From Austwickia chelonae (GTDB lineage: Bacteria; Actinomycetota; Actinomycetes; Actinomycetales; Dermatophilaceae), in contig NZ_CP031447.1 in assembly GCF_003391095.1 (NCBI RefSeq), positions 3,224,001 through 3,288,000 on the forward strand: a stretch of 64,000 bases of DNA, in the 5' to 3' direction. The notes below the pieces were generated by a model, which was given only the letters and a program-made list of their open reading frames with translations, did not search any database and was not told where the DNA came from. The position numbers and the translations under genes were made by a program. Of this stretch, positions 24,644-33,561 are shown one piece after another. How positions within the stretch are numbered: the stretch's first letter is position 1; every line of letters starts with the position of its first letter.

Positions 24644-25870
24644 ATGACCGTTTCTTCGTCGGCCTGGATCGCATCCATCGCGCTGATCGTCGCCCTGCTC
24701 GCCTACGACTTCTTCTTCCATGTCCGCAAAGCCCATACCCCGACTTTGCGGGAGGCAGCGACCTGGTCAGCGCTCTATGTCGGCATCGCCGTCCTGTTCG
24801 GCCTGGGACTCTTCGTGCTCGGCGGGCCACAGATGGGCACCGAGTACTTCGCCGGTTACATCACGGAGAAGGCGTTGTCGGTCGACAACCTCTTCGTCTT
24901 CCTCATCATCATGAGCAGTTTCCGGGTACCCAGCGCCGACCAGCAGAAAGTGCTGCTCTTCGGCATCGTCATCGCCTTGATCGCCCGGACGGCCTTCATC
25001 TTCGTCGGGGCTGCCATGATCGACCGCTTCGCCTGGGTCTTCTATCTCTTCGGAGTGATCCTGCTCGCCACCTCGGGGCACATGCTCGTCGGACATGACG
25101 AGAACGACGCCGACAATATGATCATCCGAATCGCCAAGAAATTCATCCATACAACTGATCATTACGATGGCGACCGACTTTTCACGACGGTCGACGGAAA
25201 ACGCGTGATGACTCCGATGCTTCTCGTCATGGTGGCGATCGGTGGCACCGACATCATGTTCGCGCTGGATTCGATTCCGGCGATCTTCGGACTCACTCAA
25301 TCCAGCTTCATCGTTTTCACCGCAACGGCTTTCTCACTGATGGGCCTTCGCCAGTTGTACTTCTTACTGGACGGTCTACTTGATCGTCTGATCTATTTGT
25401 CATGGGGTCTCGCCACGATCCTCGGCTTCATCGGCGTCAAACTGATCCTGCATGCCCTGCACGAGAACAATGTGCCGATCATCAACGACGGAAACCCCGT
25501 GAAGGTCGTAGAGATCTCGGTCGAGTTCTCCCTCGCGGTCATCATCGGTGTGCTCGCCCTCACGGTCATTGCTTCTCTGTTGAGCCCCCGCGGAAAAGCC
25601 GTCACCACGATCAACAACATCCGCCGCCATGTCGACCAATATCTCGACCTCGATTTCGAGAGCGATCAGGCTGTCCGCGAGAAGAACTACGAACGCCTGA
25701 TGCAGGAGGAGGCCGCACTGCAGGAGCTGCCGGTGAAGTACCGTCGTCTCATCCGTGAAGAGCCTCAGCTGTTGGCCCGGCTGGCGGAAGCCCACGAGAC
25801 GCACGACCGCTACCTCCAGCCGCAACCGGCGGAGGTCGAGAACCGGCAACCGCCGCCCGGAAAAGCCTAG
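24644..25870 (+). CDS. TerC-family integral membrane protein
   Basis: A 408-residue membrane protein of the TerC/Alx family with about nine helices. The conserved segment TEKALSVDNLFVFLIIMS lies at about 75-92, and a second conserved acidic membrane motif is IGGTDIMFALDSIPAIFGL. The family handles metal ions, chiefly manganese efflux, and tellurite resistance in some hosts. ATG 24644 starts MTVSSSAWIASIALIVALLA; the longer frame extends into leader DNA. The C-terminus past residue 320 is cytoplasmic and charged. A lipoprotein gene follows after 10 bases. Confidence 0.9.
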   Translation: MTVSSSAWIASIALIVALLAYDFFFHVRKAHTPTLREAATWSALYVGIAVLFGLGLFVLGGPQMGTEYFAGYITEKALSVDNLFVFLIIMSSFRVPSADQQKVLLFGIVIALIARTAFIFVGAAMIDRFAWVFYLFGVILLATSGHMLVGHDENDADNMIIRIAKKFIHTTDHYDGDRLFTTVDGKRVMTPMLLVMVAIGGTDIMFALDSIPAIFGLTQSSFIVFTATAFSLMGLRQLYFLLDGLLDRLIYLSWGLATILGFIGVKLILHALHENNVPIINDGNPVKVVEISVEFSLAVIIGVLALTVIASLLSPRGKAVTTINNIRRHVDQYLDLDFESDQAVREKNYERLMQEEAALQELPVKYRRLIREEPQLLARLAEAHETHDRYLQPQPAEVENRQPPPGKA

Positions 25871-25880
25871 GACGGAACTC

Positions 25881-26621
25881 GTGATCCCTTCCGAGACAGC
25901 GCTCCCCCAGACTGCGCCCACCTGCGCAGAGCCGATATCGCGGGGCCGCTCGGGCACATCGGCCAAGGCCTTCCTCGTGCTCGCCGCAGCCGCCCTGGTC
26001 CTCACCGGCTGCGGCGGGGACCAGGCCATCGCCCAGGACAAGGCCCGCAGCTCGCTCATCGAGCCGGGAGACATCCCCGGGCAGAACTGGTCCGCCGGGG
26101 AGCCGAACGAGGTCGCCCCCGAGCGGGAGGACACCTCCGTCGGTGAATTCCTCAACCAGTCCGAAGGAGTTTCCGAGGCCTGCCGAAAAGCTCTTTCCCA
26201 GTTCAACGCGCAACTCGGTAAACCATCGGCCTATGCCCAGCTCACTTTCTCCCAGCCATCGGACTCCGCTATCGGCGGTCGAGAACTGTCCGTGACCGTG
26301 CGTGGATATGAGGAGAATTTCCCGGAACTGCCCGACCCGCAGAAAGTGGTCTCCGCTTGCCCGTCCTTCGATCTCTCCCGGGATGATCAACAGTTGTCCG
26401 TGAAGCTCCGCAAACCCACATACGAGACCAAAGGTGCGTCAGCTTTGGGGATGGACATCGCCATGGGCACCGAGAAGATCTCCCTGGACCTGGTTCGGGT
26501 CGCCGAAGGCGGGAATCTGGTGACGCTCAGCCTGACCGGTGTCGACGAGAAGGCCAACAAAGAAGTACTCGAGAAAGTCCTCACGAAACAGCTGGAGAAA
26601 GTGAAGTCGAGCGTCCGCTGA
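25881..26621 (+). CDS. Secreted lipoprotein, unknown function
   Basis: The 246-residue protein starts at GTG 25881. A positively charged stretch (ISRGRSGTSAKA) is followed by a hydrophobic run and the lipobox LTGC with the lipid-bearing cysteine at about 44. The mature part is hydrophilic with no domain I recognise (EFLNQSEGVSEACRKALSQF, ELSVTVRGYEENFPELPD). It resembles actinobacterial sensor-like or PknH-like lipoproteins only in general style. It lies 10 bases after terC, suggesting one transcript ended by the palindrome at 26665. Confidence 0.78.
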   Translation: MIPSETALPQTAPTCAEPISRGRSGTSAKAFLVLAAAALVLTGCGGDQAIAQDKARSSLIEPGDIPGQNWSAGEPNEVAPEREDTSVGEFLNQSEGVSEACRKALSQFNAQLGKPSAYAQLTFSQPSDSAIGGRELSVTVRGYEENFPELPDPQKVVSACPSFDLSRDDQQLSVKLRKPTYETKGASALGMDIAMGTEKISLDLVRVAEGGNLVTLSLTGVDEKANKEVLEKVLTKQLEKVKSSVR

Positions 26622-26664
26622 ACTCCCCCGGTCGGCAGCTCCCTGCCGACCGCCCCTGCATCCT

Positions 26665-26712
26665 GACGCCGCCCGGTCGGTGAGAACCGGTTCTCACCGA
26701 CCGGGCGGCGTC
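26665..26712. terminator. Perfect 48-bp palindrome, probable terminator
   Basis: The 24-base arm 26665-26688 is the exact reverse complement of 26689-26712, with no spacer (centre AACCGGTT). It is 43 bases after the lipoprotein stop. It would fold into a very stable RNA hairpin from either strand. There is no U-run. Confidence 0.8.
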
Positions 26713-27083
26713 GGCGTATCCATCCATATCCTGCCCAGGCCGAGGTGCGAACGTGAGAACGCCTGCCCACGAATCGGTCCGGCAGCCGCTTTTCCCCCGA
26801 CACACTCCACCGATGCCGGACATCACGTGAACGGTATGCAAAATCAGTTGCCCCACCCCCCGGGTGATGAGGCAGGCTGAGAACCGACATATCGCGCACA
26901 GAAGCGCGCCCGCGGGGACACGTCCAGCACCGCTGTCGTCACCGCTCTCCGCAGACCGGGTTCACCGTCGAACCGCCCAGGGCTGCGACACCACCACTTC
27001 CACGATCGACGACACCTGCCCGGACGGCGCGCGCCCAGACCATCCGCGCCCCTCACCGAGGCCTCACCGCGAAAGACGAGGAC
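26713..27083. other. Intergenic stretch, no gene supported
   Basis: About 370 bases. The frames on both strands are Arg/Pro/His-rich shadows. It probably contains the promoter of the short frame that follows. Confidence 0.4.
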
Positions 27084-27230
27084 ATGAACGTCCACCTCAT
27101 CCACATGACCCGGCATCTCCCGCTCCGCGACAGGGGCAGCGACCGCCCGCGCACCCGCAGCGCCGCCGAGATCAACCTCCAGGTCCGCCGCGTCGCCCGC
27201 AGCGCGCGCCTCCACGGCGACCAGCACTGA
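27084..27230 (+). CDS. Possible 48-residue basic protein
   Basis: A short frame MNVHLIHMTRHLPLRDRGSD ending in RVARSARLHGDQH. It has a GAGG close to the ATG, is followed ten bases later by a strong hairpin, and is strongly basic. Position and terminator support a transcript. Coding is uncertain because base composition alone could give such a frame. Confidence 0.35.
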   Translation: MNVHLIHMTRHLPLRDRGSDRPRTRSAAEINLQVRRVARSARLHGDQH

Positions 27231-27239
27231 TCCCCTCCC

Positions 27240-27275
27240 GAGGGTGGGCTCCCCGATGCCGGTGAGCCCACCCTC
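27240..27275. terminator. Hairpin between short frame and amidotransferase gene
   Basis: GAGGGTGGGCTC (27240-27251) pairs perfectly with GAGCCCACCCTC (27264-27275). It lies between convergent genes and can serve both. Confidence 0.8.
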
Positions 27276-27284
27276 AGCTGGATC

Positions 27285-28112
27285 TCACGCCGCCGGATAC
27301 AACTCCACCGGAACCTCGCCCAGAGCCCGCACCGTGACCGTCATCGTCGACAGATCGACCTGAGTGATGCTGTCCTGCGGCAACTCGTTCCAGCCCGACG
27401 TGTCCAGCCCCGCCGAAGCCACCACGAACGACCCGTCCTGGCCCAGCAGATAACGCATCGTGAAATACCGCTCGTCGTGCTCGTCGGGCAGCACCGACCC
27501 CGGCTGCTGATGGATCTCCCACAGCGGCAAAGGCGCAGCACTACTGCTGTTCACCACGACCATCTCGGAGGACGACATCGTCACACTGTTCAGGCTCGCC
27601 GCCGGATAAGCCGTACGGATCCGGGCGACCGCCGCCGCCACCGCATCCGTCAACGACATCCCCGCCGCCGTTCCCTCACGGACCAAGGCGAAGTACAGCT
27701 CCGAATCCGTGGTCCCCTCCACGCCCTCCATCGCCACCGGGCCCACCATGGCCCGCAACACCGGAGTCGGCGCGATCGACCCGTTGTGCGCGAACGCCAG
27801 ACCGTCACCATGGAACGGGTGACTGTTCGTGGTCTGCACCGCCATCCGATCAGTGGCCAACCTCAGATGGAAGATCCGTGCCCGGGACAACGGTCGGTCC
27901 ATCACCGTCCGCAACAGCTCGTCCTCATGACCGGGCAGAACCGTCCGCAGCCGGTGCACCACGCTCTCCCCGCTGCTTTCGTCGAGCCACGCCGTGCCCC
28001 ACCCGTCGTCGTGCAACTGGGCCATCAACTGATACGTCCGGCACTGGCGCGCGCCGATCAGCTCTTCCACCGCAGCAGGTCTCGGGGCGGCATAAGCGAG
28101 CAGGCGGCACAT
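27285..28112 (-). CDS. Class II glutamine amidotransferase
   Basis: The 275-residue protein begins MCRLLAYAAPRP, so cysteine 2 becomes the N-terminal nucleophile after methionine removal. Conserved parts follow: HDDGWGTAW, RIFHLRLATDRMAVQTTNSH, FAHNGSIAPTPVL, and TTDSELYFALV. This is the stand-alone GATase_2 group that includes YafJ and EgtC. EgtC acts in ergothioneine synthesis, but no egt genes are here, so the role is open. ATG 28112 is fixed by the catalytic cysteine. It is divergent from the TetR gene. Confidence 0.9.
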   Translation of the reverse strand: MCRLLAYAAPRPAAVEELIGARQCRTYQLMAQLHDDGWGTAWLDESSGESVVHRLRTVLPGHEDELLRTVMDRPLSRARIFHLRLATDRMAVQTTNSHPFHGDGLAFAHNGSIAPTPVLRAMVGPVAMEGVEGTTDSELYFALVREGTAAGMSLTDAVAAAVARIRTAYPAASLNSVTMSSSEMVVVNSSSAAPLPLWEIHQQPGSVLPDEHDERYFTMRYLLGQDGSFVVASAGLDTSGWNELPQDSITQVDLSTMTVTVRALGEVPVELYPAA

Positions 28113-28288
28113 GATCTCAGAACTCCTCGAACGGCGACAGCGGTCTCGACCCCTCTCATCGGCAGAGAAGGGCCCGTCGCCACTGTCCGAGCCGCAGTCG
28201 CTGCGCAAGGATGGACGATGATGCGGACAACGGCGACCCCGGGCGTCCGCACGCTCACCGACAGTGCCGACGACCGAGAGGGATTCAT

Positions 28289-28852
28289 GTGAACCGTCAG
28301 GATGTTCTCGAACATGCGTTGGCCACCCTCGACGCCTACGGCTTCGCGGACCTGTCGATGCGGCGGCTGGCGACCTCCCTGGGCGTCCAGCCGGGGGCGA
28401 TCTACTGGCACTTCGCGAACAAACAGTCGCTGCTGTCGGCCATCGCGGGGATCATCCTCGAGGACGTCTCCCGGATGCCGACCGGGCAGGGCTGGGCCGA
28501 GGACGTACGGCGGTGGGCCCAGACGCTGCGCTCTGCGCTGCTCGCCCATCGGGACGGCGCCGAACTGGTGGCCTCCGTGCTGGCGCTGCGCCCGCCTGAG
28601 CTCACCCCCTACGCGCCCTGCCTGACCGCGCTGACCGATGCCGGACTCGGCGAGGAAGAAGCGCACGCCGCGGCCTCCGCGCTGCTGCACTACGTCGTCG
28701 GGCACACCGTCGACACACAGAATCACGCCCAAGCCCGGGCGCTGGGCGTGAAAGGCGTCCTGGAGGACCCCGGAGCCGATGAGACGGCCGTCGGACGATT
28801 CCGGTACGGACTGGAGTTGTTCCTGGTCGGGCTCCATGCCCGCGTGCCGTGA
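28289..28852 (+). CDS. TetR-family regulator (tetracycline-repressor C-terminal type)
   Basis: The 187-residue regulator has a TetR HTH (MRRLATSLGVQPGAIYWHFA) and a C-terminal all-helical domain like that of TetR/TetR_C. GTG 28289 has GAGAGGG upstream. The ATG 78 bases earlier would add a Pro/Arg-rich piece. It lies between the divergent amidotransferase and the pirin-like gene. Either may be its target. Confidence 0.85.
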   Translation: MNRQDVLEHALATLDAYGFADLSMRRLATSLGVQPGAIYWHFANKQSLLSAIAGIILEDVSRMPTGQGWAEDVRRWAQTLRSALLAHRDGAELVASVLALRPPELTPYAPCLTALTDAGLGEEEAHAAASALLHYVVGHTVDTQNHAQARALGVKGVLEDPGADETAVGRFRYGLELFLVGLHARVP

Positions 28853-28922
28853 CCTCAGTTCTCCCGCACTGGTCCTCCGCAGAGTTACTGTGGAAGGACC
28901 AGACTTTCGGAGGGCCAGCCGT

Positions 28923-29975
28923 ATGGATCCGATCAGGCTCGTCGTGTCCCCACGCCATGCGACGGACAACGGACGTCGTCGTGCCCCCGACGGGCCCGGG
29001 AGCGGGACAGACCCGGCCCCGAGCACCCCGGACGGTGACGCCGGCGGATCCTTTCGCTCGGCGGACAGGTCCGGTGGTCACGCCGGGCTGCCGACCCGCC
29101 GCACCCTGCCCGACCGGAGACTGACCGCCATCGGCGCCTGGTGTCTCCTGGAGGACTTCGGTGATCCCTCCACACGGCCCACCCTCCTGGAGACCGTGGC
29201 CTACCCCGAAGCAGGTATCCAGTCGGTGACCTGGCCGATCGACGGGCTCATTCGTCGCCAGGACAGTCTGGGCACCGACGTCGTGATGCGGCATGGCACG
29301 GTGTGCATCGGCACCGCCGGTTCCGGGATCACCGTCGCCGAGAGCGGCGTCGACGACCCCCGCGGTGGACGGCACGCCCGCCGTTTCCTGCACGGGGTGC
29401 GCCTGGCTGCCGCGCTCCCCCCGCAGGCCCGCGGTATCGAACCGGGCTGCCAGGAGATCACCGATCCGCCCCGCTTGAACACCCCGACCATGCGGGCGAC
29501 CGTCCTCGTCGGCTCCCTGGCCGGACCGCACTCGGAGGTCCGTTCCCCCGCCGAGGTCCACACCCCGCTGACCGCCGCCGACATCACGCTGACCACTGGT
29601 ACCGAACGGCTCACCCTCGACCCCTTGCAAGAGCACGGTGTGCTCCTCATCGACGGAGAAGTCTCGGTCAACCGCACCCCTATCCGGGTCGGTGACCTGG
29701 CCTATGTGCCGGTCGGTCGGGAGCAGGTCGACCTGGCCACCCACGCCGGGTGTCGGGTCATCCTGCTGGGCGGCACCCCCTTCGACCACGAGTTCATCCT
29801 CTGGTGGAATATCGTCGCCGGTTCGCACGACGAGATCGTTGCCGCGCGGGAGTCCTGGCAGGCCGACGACGGGCACTTCGGTCGGGCTCCGCTGGGCGCG
29901 GTGCGCGCTGTCGCACCGCCGATCCCCCCGGTGCGTCTTCGCCCGCGCCGGGGCTCGTTACGCCATCGCGGATGA
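28923..29975 (+). CDS. Pirin-family protein
   Basis: The 350-residue bicupin-type protein starts at ATG 28923 after GGAGGG. The first 70 residues are a low-complexity tail. The cupin core follows: LTAIGAWCLLEDFGD, TVAYPEAGIQSVTWPIDGLI, and DVVMRHGTVCIGTAGSGI. The canonical pirin metal motif (HPHxGxxTVTY) is not intact: it reads YPEAGIQSVTW, so metal binding and quercetinase-like activity may be lost. Confidence 0.8.
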   Translation: MDPIRLVVSPRHATDNGRRRAPDGPGSGTDPAPSTPDGDAGGSFRSADRSGGHAGLPTRRTLPDRRLTAIGAWCLLEDFGDPSTRPTLLETVAYPEAGIQSVTWPIDGLIRRQDSLGTDVVMRHGTVCIGTAGSGITVAESGVDDPRGGRHARRFLHGVRLAAALPPQARGIEPGCQEITDPPRLNTPTMRATVLVGSLAGPHSEVRSPAEVHTPLTAADITLTTGTERLTLDPLQEHGVLLIDGEVSVNRTPIRVGDLAYVPVGREQVDLATHAGCRVILLGGTPFDHEFILWWNIVAGSHDEIVAARESWQADDGHFGRAPLGAVRAVAPPIPPVRLRPRRGSLRHRG

Positions 29976-30006
29976 AGGGAACCTCCGGACACGTGAGAAT
30001 AGGGGT

Positions 30007-30822
30007 ATGAGCGAAGAACTCCTCCCGCCGCCGCCCGTCACCCTGACCATCGCCGGATCCGAGGCCACCGGTGGTGCCGGTGCGCAAGCCGACCTGAAGA
30101 CCTTCCAGCAGCTCGGCACCTACGGCATGGTCGCGCTCACCTGCATCGTCTCCTTCGACCCGAAGGCCGGCTGGGGGCACCGTTTCGTCCCTGTCGACCC
30201 GCAGGTCATCGCCGACCAGTTGGAAGCCCAGTTCGCCTGCTACGACGTTCGCACCGTGAAGATCGGCATGCTGGGCACCCCCGCCACCATCGACACCGTG
30301 GCCGCTGCTCTGCGATCGGCCGACACCACGCAGGTCGTCCTCGACCCGGTCCTGATCTGTAAGGGACAGGAGCCCGGAGCAGCGCTGGACACCGACAATG
30401 CGCTCAAGGAGCAGATCCTGCCGCTGGCAACCTTCGTCACCCCGAACCAGTTCGAAGCGATGAGCCTGTCCGGGATGGACGCCATCGACTCCGAGGAGCA
30501 GCTGGTCGAAGCCGCGAAGCGTATTCACGACACCAGCGGAGCCATCGTCCTCGCCAAGGGCGGAGTACGCCTGGCCGGGCCGGACGCCGTCGACGTCTTC
30601 TACGACGGACAGACCCTCGAGGTCCTGCGCGCCCCGAAGATCGGCGAGGTCGCCGTCTCCGGCGCCGGATGCACCCTGGCTGCGGCGGTCACCGCCGAAC
30701 TCGCCAAGGGCGCCGAACCGTTGGCGGCCGCTCGCACGGCGAAGGAGTTCGTCACCCGCGGTATCCGCGGACGGGTCGCCAGTCGTGCCCCCTTCGACGC
30801 CCTATGGCAAGGACGAGGATGA
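30007..30822 (+). CDS. pdxK: Pyridoxal/pyridoxine kinase, ThiD-like (PdxK type)
   Basis: The 271-residue ribokinase-fold enzyme phosphorylates B6 vitamers or the thiamine precursor HMP. It has LTIAGSEATGGAGAQADLKT at the substrate site, VLDPVLICKG, TPNQFEAMSLSG, and the catalytic GAGCTLAAAV loop near 218. The segment IVSFDPKAGWGHRF resembles the PdxK group (VxMDPxxxWxH) more than ThiD. It overlaps the next gene by ATGA. The kinase/ABC exporter/nucleoside phosphorylase run is unusual. Confidence 0.78.
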   Translation: MSEELLPPPPVTLTIAGSEATGGAGAQADLKTFQQLGTYGMVALTCIVSFDPKAGWGHRFVPVDPQVIADQLEAQFACYDVRTVKIGMLGTPATIDTVAAALRSADTTQVVLDPVLICKGQEPGAALDTDNALKEQILPLATFVTPNQFEAMSLSGMDAIDSEEQLVEAAKRIHDTSGAIVLAKGGVRLAGPDAVDVFYDGQTLEVLRAPKIGEVAVSGAGCTLAAAVTAELAKGAEPLAAARTAKEFVTRGIRGRVASRAPFDALWQGRG

Positions 30823-32618
30823 AAGACCTGTTGCGGCTGCTGCGTTCGGCGCAGCAGCTGCGGCCGTACTACCTGGCGATCGCGGTCACCTCGATTCTGA
30901 CCGCGGGCACCGCGCTGGTGGTGCCCTTCCTGGTGAAAGCGGCGACGGACGTGGTCGTGGCCCAGGTAGGTTCGGCGCCGGGGTCAACCGAGGACGCCGT
31001 CCGTCGCATCGTCTGGGTCGCCTTGGCGCTGTTGGCGGTGGACATCACCCATTCGCTGATCACGAATGTGGGCGGCTATCTCGGAGACGTCATGTCCGCC
31101 CGGCTGCGGGCCATCATGTCGCAGCGGTACTTCGAGCATCTGCTCTCCCTGCCGCAGAGCTACTTCGACGATGAAATGACCGGGAAGATCATCAACCGGT
31201 TGAACCGTTCGATCACGGAGACCTCGCACTTCCTCCAGGTGTTCGCGAACAGTTTCTGCCCGATGCTGTTGACCGTCGTGGCCGTCGTCGGCATCAGCGG
31301 CTACTACGCCTGGCCCCTGGCGCTCCTGTTGTTGATCCTCTTCCCGGTGTTCATGTGGTTGACCACCTTGACGAGCAGCCGGTGGCAGAAGCTGGAAGCC
31401 GAGAAGAACACTGTCGTCGACGAGGCCGGCGGCCGGTTCGCCGAGGTCGTCGGCCAGATCAAGGTGGTGCGCAGCTTCCGTCAGGAAGAACGGGAACTCG
31501 ACAGTTTCGGCCGGGCCTTCCGCACCACCGTCGGTCTGACCCGCACCCAGTCGCGGTACTGGCATGTGATGGACGCTTCCCGGCATGGCGCGGTCAATCT
31601 GATCTTCTTCGGGATCTACGCGGTGATCTTCGTACGCACCGTGCAGGGGGCTTTCACGCTGGGCGTGATGGTGTTGCTCATCCAGCTGGTCAACATGGCC
31701 CGGCAACCGGTGATGATGATGAGCTACCTGGTCGACACCGGTCAGCGGGCTCTGGCGGGGACCCGGTCGTACTTCGAGGTGATGGATCTTCCTGCCGACC
31801 GGCCGAGTCTGCCGGTCCCGGCGGCTGAGGTCGACGCGCAGCATGCGCCCACGATCTCCTTCGAGGGGGTCTGCTTCAGTTATGGCGACGAAGCCGACGT
31901 CCTGCGTGAGATCACCTTCTCGGTGCGCGCCGGGGAGCGGGTCGCGCTCGTCGGTGAGAGCGGCGGCGGCAAGTCCACCTTGGTCAGTCTGCTGCTGGGC
32001 TTCTACCGTCCGCAGCAGGGCCGGATCCTCGTCGGGGACACCGATGTGGCCGCCTCGCCGCCGGAGTCGGTCCGCGAGCAGGTCGGGGTGGTCTTCCAGG
32101 ATCCGTCGCTCTTCTCCGGGACCGTCCGGGAGAACATCGCCTACGGACGCCCGGGTGCCACGGACGACGTCGTCCTGGACGCGGCCAGGCGGGCCCACGC
32201 CCACACCTTCGTCGAGTCCTTCCGTGACGGCTATGACACCGTCATCGGGGAGCGTGGGGTGAAGCTGTCCGGCGGGCAGAAACAGCGCATCGCCGTGGCC
32301 CGGGCCATCGTCAAGGACGCCCCGGTCCTCGTGCTGGACGAGGCCACCAGCTCTTTGGACGGCAAGTCCGAGCGGCTGGTGCAGGCCGGGCTCGACTCGC
32401 TGATGACCGGTCGCACCACGATCATCATCGCCCACCGGCTGGCCACGATCTCCTCGGTCGACCGGATCGTCACGCTCCGCGACGGGAGGGTCGACGAATT
32501 CGGTACGCCGGCCGAACTCGCCGCGAGCGGCGGGATCTACGCGGAGCTGCTCGCCCTCCAGGCCAAGAGCAGCAAACGCGACCGGAAACGCCTGGCGGCC
32601 TATGACATCACCGGATGA
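30819..32618 (+). CDS. ABC exporter, fused permease and ATPase
   Basis: A half-transporter of 599 residues. An N-terminal six-helix membrane domain (LAIAVTSILTAGTALVVPFL onwards, through residue 320) is followed by an ATPase with Walker A GESGGGKST near 386, Q-loop, signature LSGGQKQR, and Walker B VLVLDEATSS. It acts as a homodimer or heterodimer. No partner half is adjacent. ATG 30819 overlaps the kinase stop and has AGGACGAGG upstream; the longer frame is a shadow. Substrate unknown. Confidence 0.92.
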   Translation: MKDLLRLLRSAQQLRPYYLAIAVTSILTAGTALVVPFLVKAATDVVVAQVGSAPGSTEDAVRRIVWVALALLAVDITHSLITNVGGYLGDVMSARLRAIMSQRYFEHLLSLPQSYFDDEMTGKIINRLNRSITETSHFLQVFANSFCPMLLTVVAVVGISGYYAWPLALLLLILFPVFMWLTTLTSSRWQKLEAEKNTVVDEAGGRFAEVVGQIKVVRSFRQEERELDSFGRAFRTTVGLTRTQSRYWHVMDASRHGAVNLIFFGIYAVIFVRTVQGAFTLGVMVLLIQLVNMARQPVMMMSYLVDTGQRALAGTRSYFEVMDLPADRPSLPVPAAEVDAQHAPTISFEGVCFSYGDEADVLREITFSVRAGERVALVGESGGGKSTLVSLLLGFYRPQQGRILVGDTDVAASPPESVREQVGVVFQDPSLFSGTVRENIAYGRPGATDDVVLDAARRAHAHTFVESFRDGYDTVIGERGVKLSGGQKQRIAVARAIVKDAPVLVLDEATSSLDGKSERLVQAGLDSLMTGRTTIIIAHRLATISSVDRIVTLRDGRVDEFGTPAELAASGGIYAELLALQAKSSKRDRKRLAAYDITG

Positions 32619-32633
32619 GCCGATGACATCCTG

Positions 32634-33467
32634 GTGCACATGTCCTCCTCCGACCAGTTGACCACGACCACCGCCCCGACCTTCCCGGACGTCCTGCCGA
32701 TCGACGAGCGAATCCCGCTGACGGAGTTCGACGACGACCCGGTGGATGTCGTCTCCACGGCCATCGACCACGGGGAGATCACCCTGCCGGAGAGACTGGT
32801 GCTCACGTTGGCCGGAGAGGTCACCCCGCGGTGGGCGCAGGAGCACGGTTTTCAGGAGGTCTACGCCTTCGAGACGATCACGATGACCTTCCCGGTGTGG
32901 GTCGGGGAACATCGCGGGGCGCAGATCGCCTTGGCCGAGGTGCCGATGGGTGCGGCGGCTGCGGTGGCCGTGGCCGACGATTTCTTCCGGCGCGGGGTGC
33001 GGGCCGTGGTGACGACCGGGTCGTGCGGTGCTTTGGTCCCGGCACCGGCCGGGGCCTTCTACATCCCGACGAAGGCGCTGCGGGACGAGGGCGCTTCGTA
33101 CCACTACCAGCCGGCGTCCCGGTGGATCGATCTGGACGAGGACATGGTCCAGGTCTGTGTCGAGGCGGTCGCTGCTGCCGGGCATCCGTACGTGTTGACT
33201 CCGGTGTGGACCACCGACGGGCTCTTCCGGGAGACCCGGGGGAAGATCGCTGCCCGGGTCGCCGAGGGCTGCCAGGTGGTCGACATGGAGTGCTCCGCAT
33301 TGACTGCTTGCGCCCGGTTCCGCGGGATCCGTTTCGGGCAGATCGTGTACACCGCAGACTCGTTGGCCGACGAGGTTCATGATCCCCGCGATTGGGGGAA
33401 GGCCTTCCGCTCCCTGGCCATCGACCTGGCCGCCGACGCCGTCGCCCGCGTCCCCTCCTTGACGTGA
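32634..33467 (+). CDS. Nucleoside phosphorylase (uridine phosphorylase-like)
   Basis: The 277-residue protein is of the PNP_UDP_1 superfamily. ALAEVPMGAAAAVAVADDFF and VVTTGSCGALVPAPAGAFYI carry the phosphate and nucleoside site, and CQVVDMECSALTACARFRGI is the ribose-binding Met-Glu motif. It cleaves nucleosides with phosphate. Which base it prefers is unclear. Start is GTG 32634 or ATG 32640, 15-21 bases after the ABC stop. Confidence 0.88.
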   Translation: MHMSSSDQLTTTTAPTFPDVLPIDERIPLTEFDDDPVDVVSTAIDHGEITLPERLVLTLAGEVTPRWAQEHGFQEVYAFETITMTFPVWVGEHRGAQIALAEVPMGAAAAVAVADDFFRRGVRAVVTTGSCGALVPAPAGAFYIPTKALRDEGASYHYQPASRWIDLDEDMVQVCVEAVAAAGHPYVLTPVWTTDGLFRETRGKIAARVAEGCQVVDMECSALTACARFRGIRFGQIVYTADSLADEVHDPRDWGKAFRSLAIDLAADAVARVPSLT

Positions 33468-33499
33468 AGGTCCCCTCCATAACGTGAAGGTCCCCTCCA
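33462..33499. repeat. Two 18-bp direct repeats at the end of the phosphorylase gene
   Basis: ACGTGAAGGTCCCCTCCA occurs at 33462-33479 and 33482-33499 (20-bp period), the first copy starting within the last codons. The 13 bases CCTCCATAACGTG at 33474-33486 reappear inverted at 33540-33552, beyond the hairpin. Confidence 0.9.
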
Positions 33500-33505
33500 A
33501 ACACT

Positions 33506-33541
33506 GTGGACCTGAGCACCGTGTTCGGTGCTCAGGTCCAC
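33506..33541. terminator. 15-bp-stem hairpin between convergent genes
   Basis: GTGGACCTGAGCACC (33506-33520) pairs perfectly with GGTGCTCAGGTCCAC (33527-33541) around GTGTTC. It can terminate both the phosphorylase and the chemotaxis-receptor transcripts. Confidence 0.85.
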
Positions 33542-33561
33542 GTTATGGAGGATGAGAGTGG

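Noticed and set aside
30984-33500. 838-codon minus-strand frame opposite the ABC exporter and phosphorylase
   Set aside because: No domain, Arg/Asp/Gly-rich; shadow of two well-supported genes.
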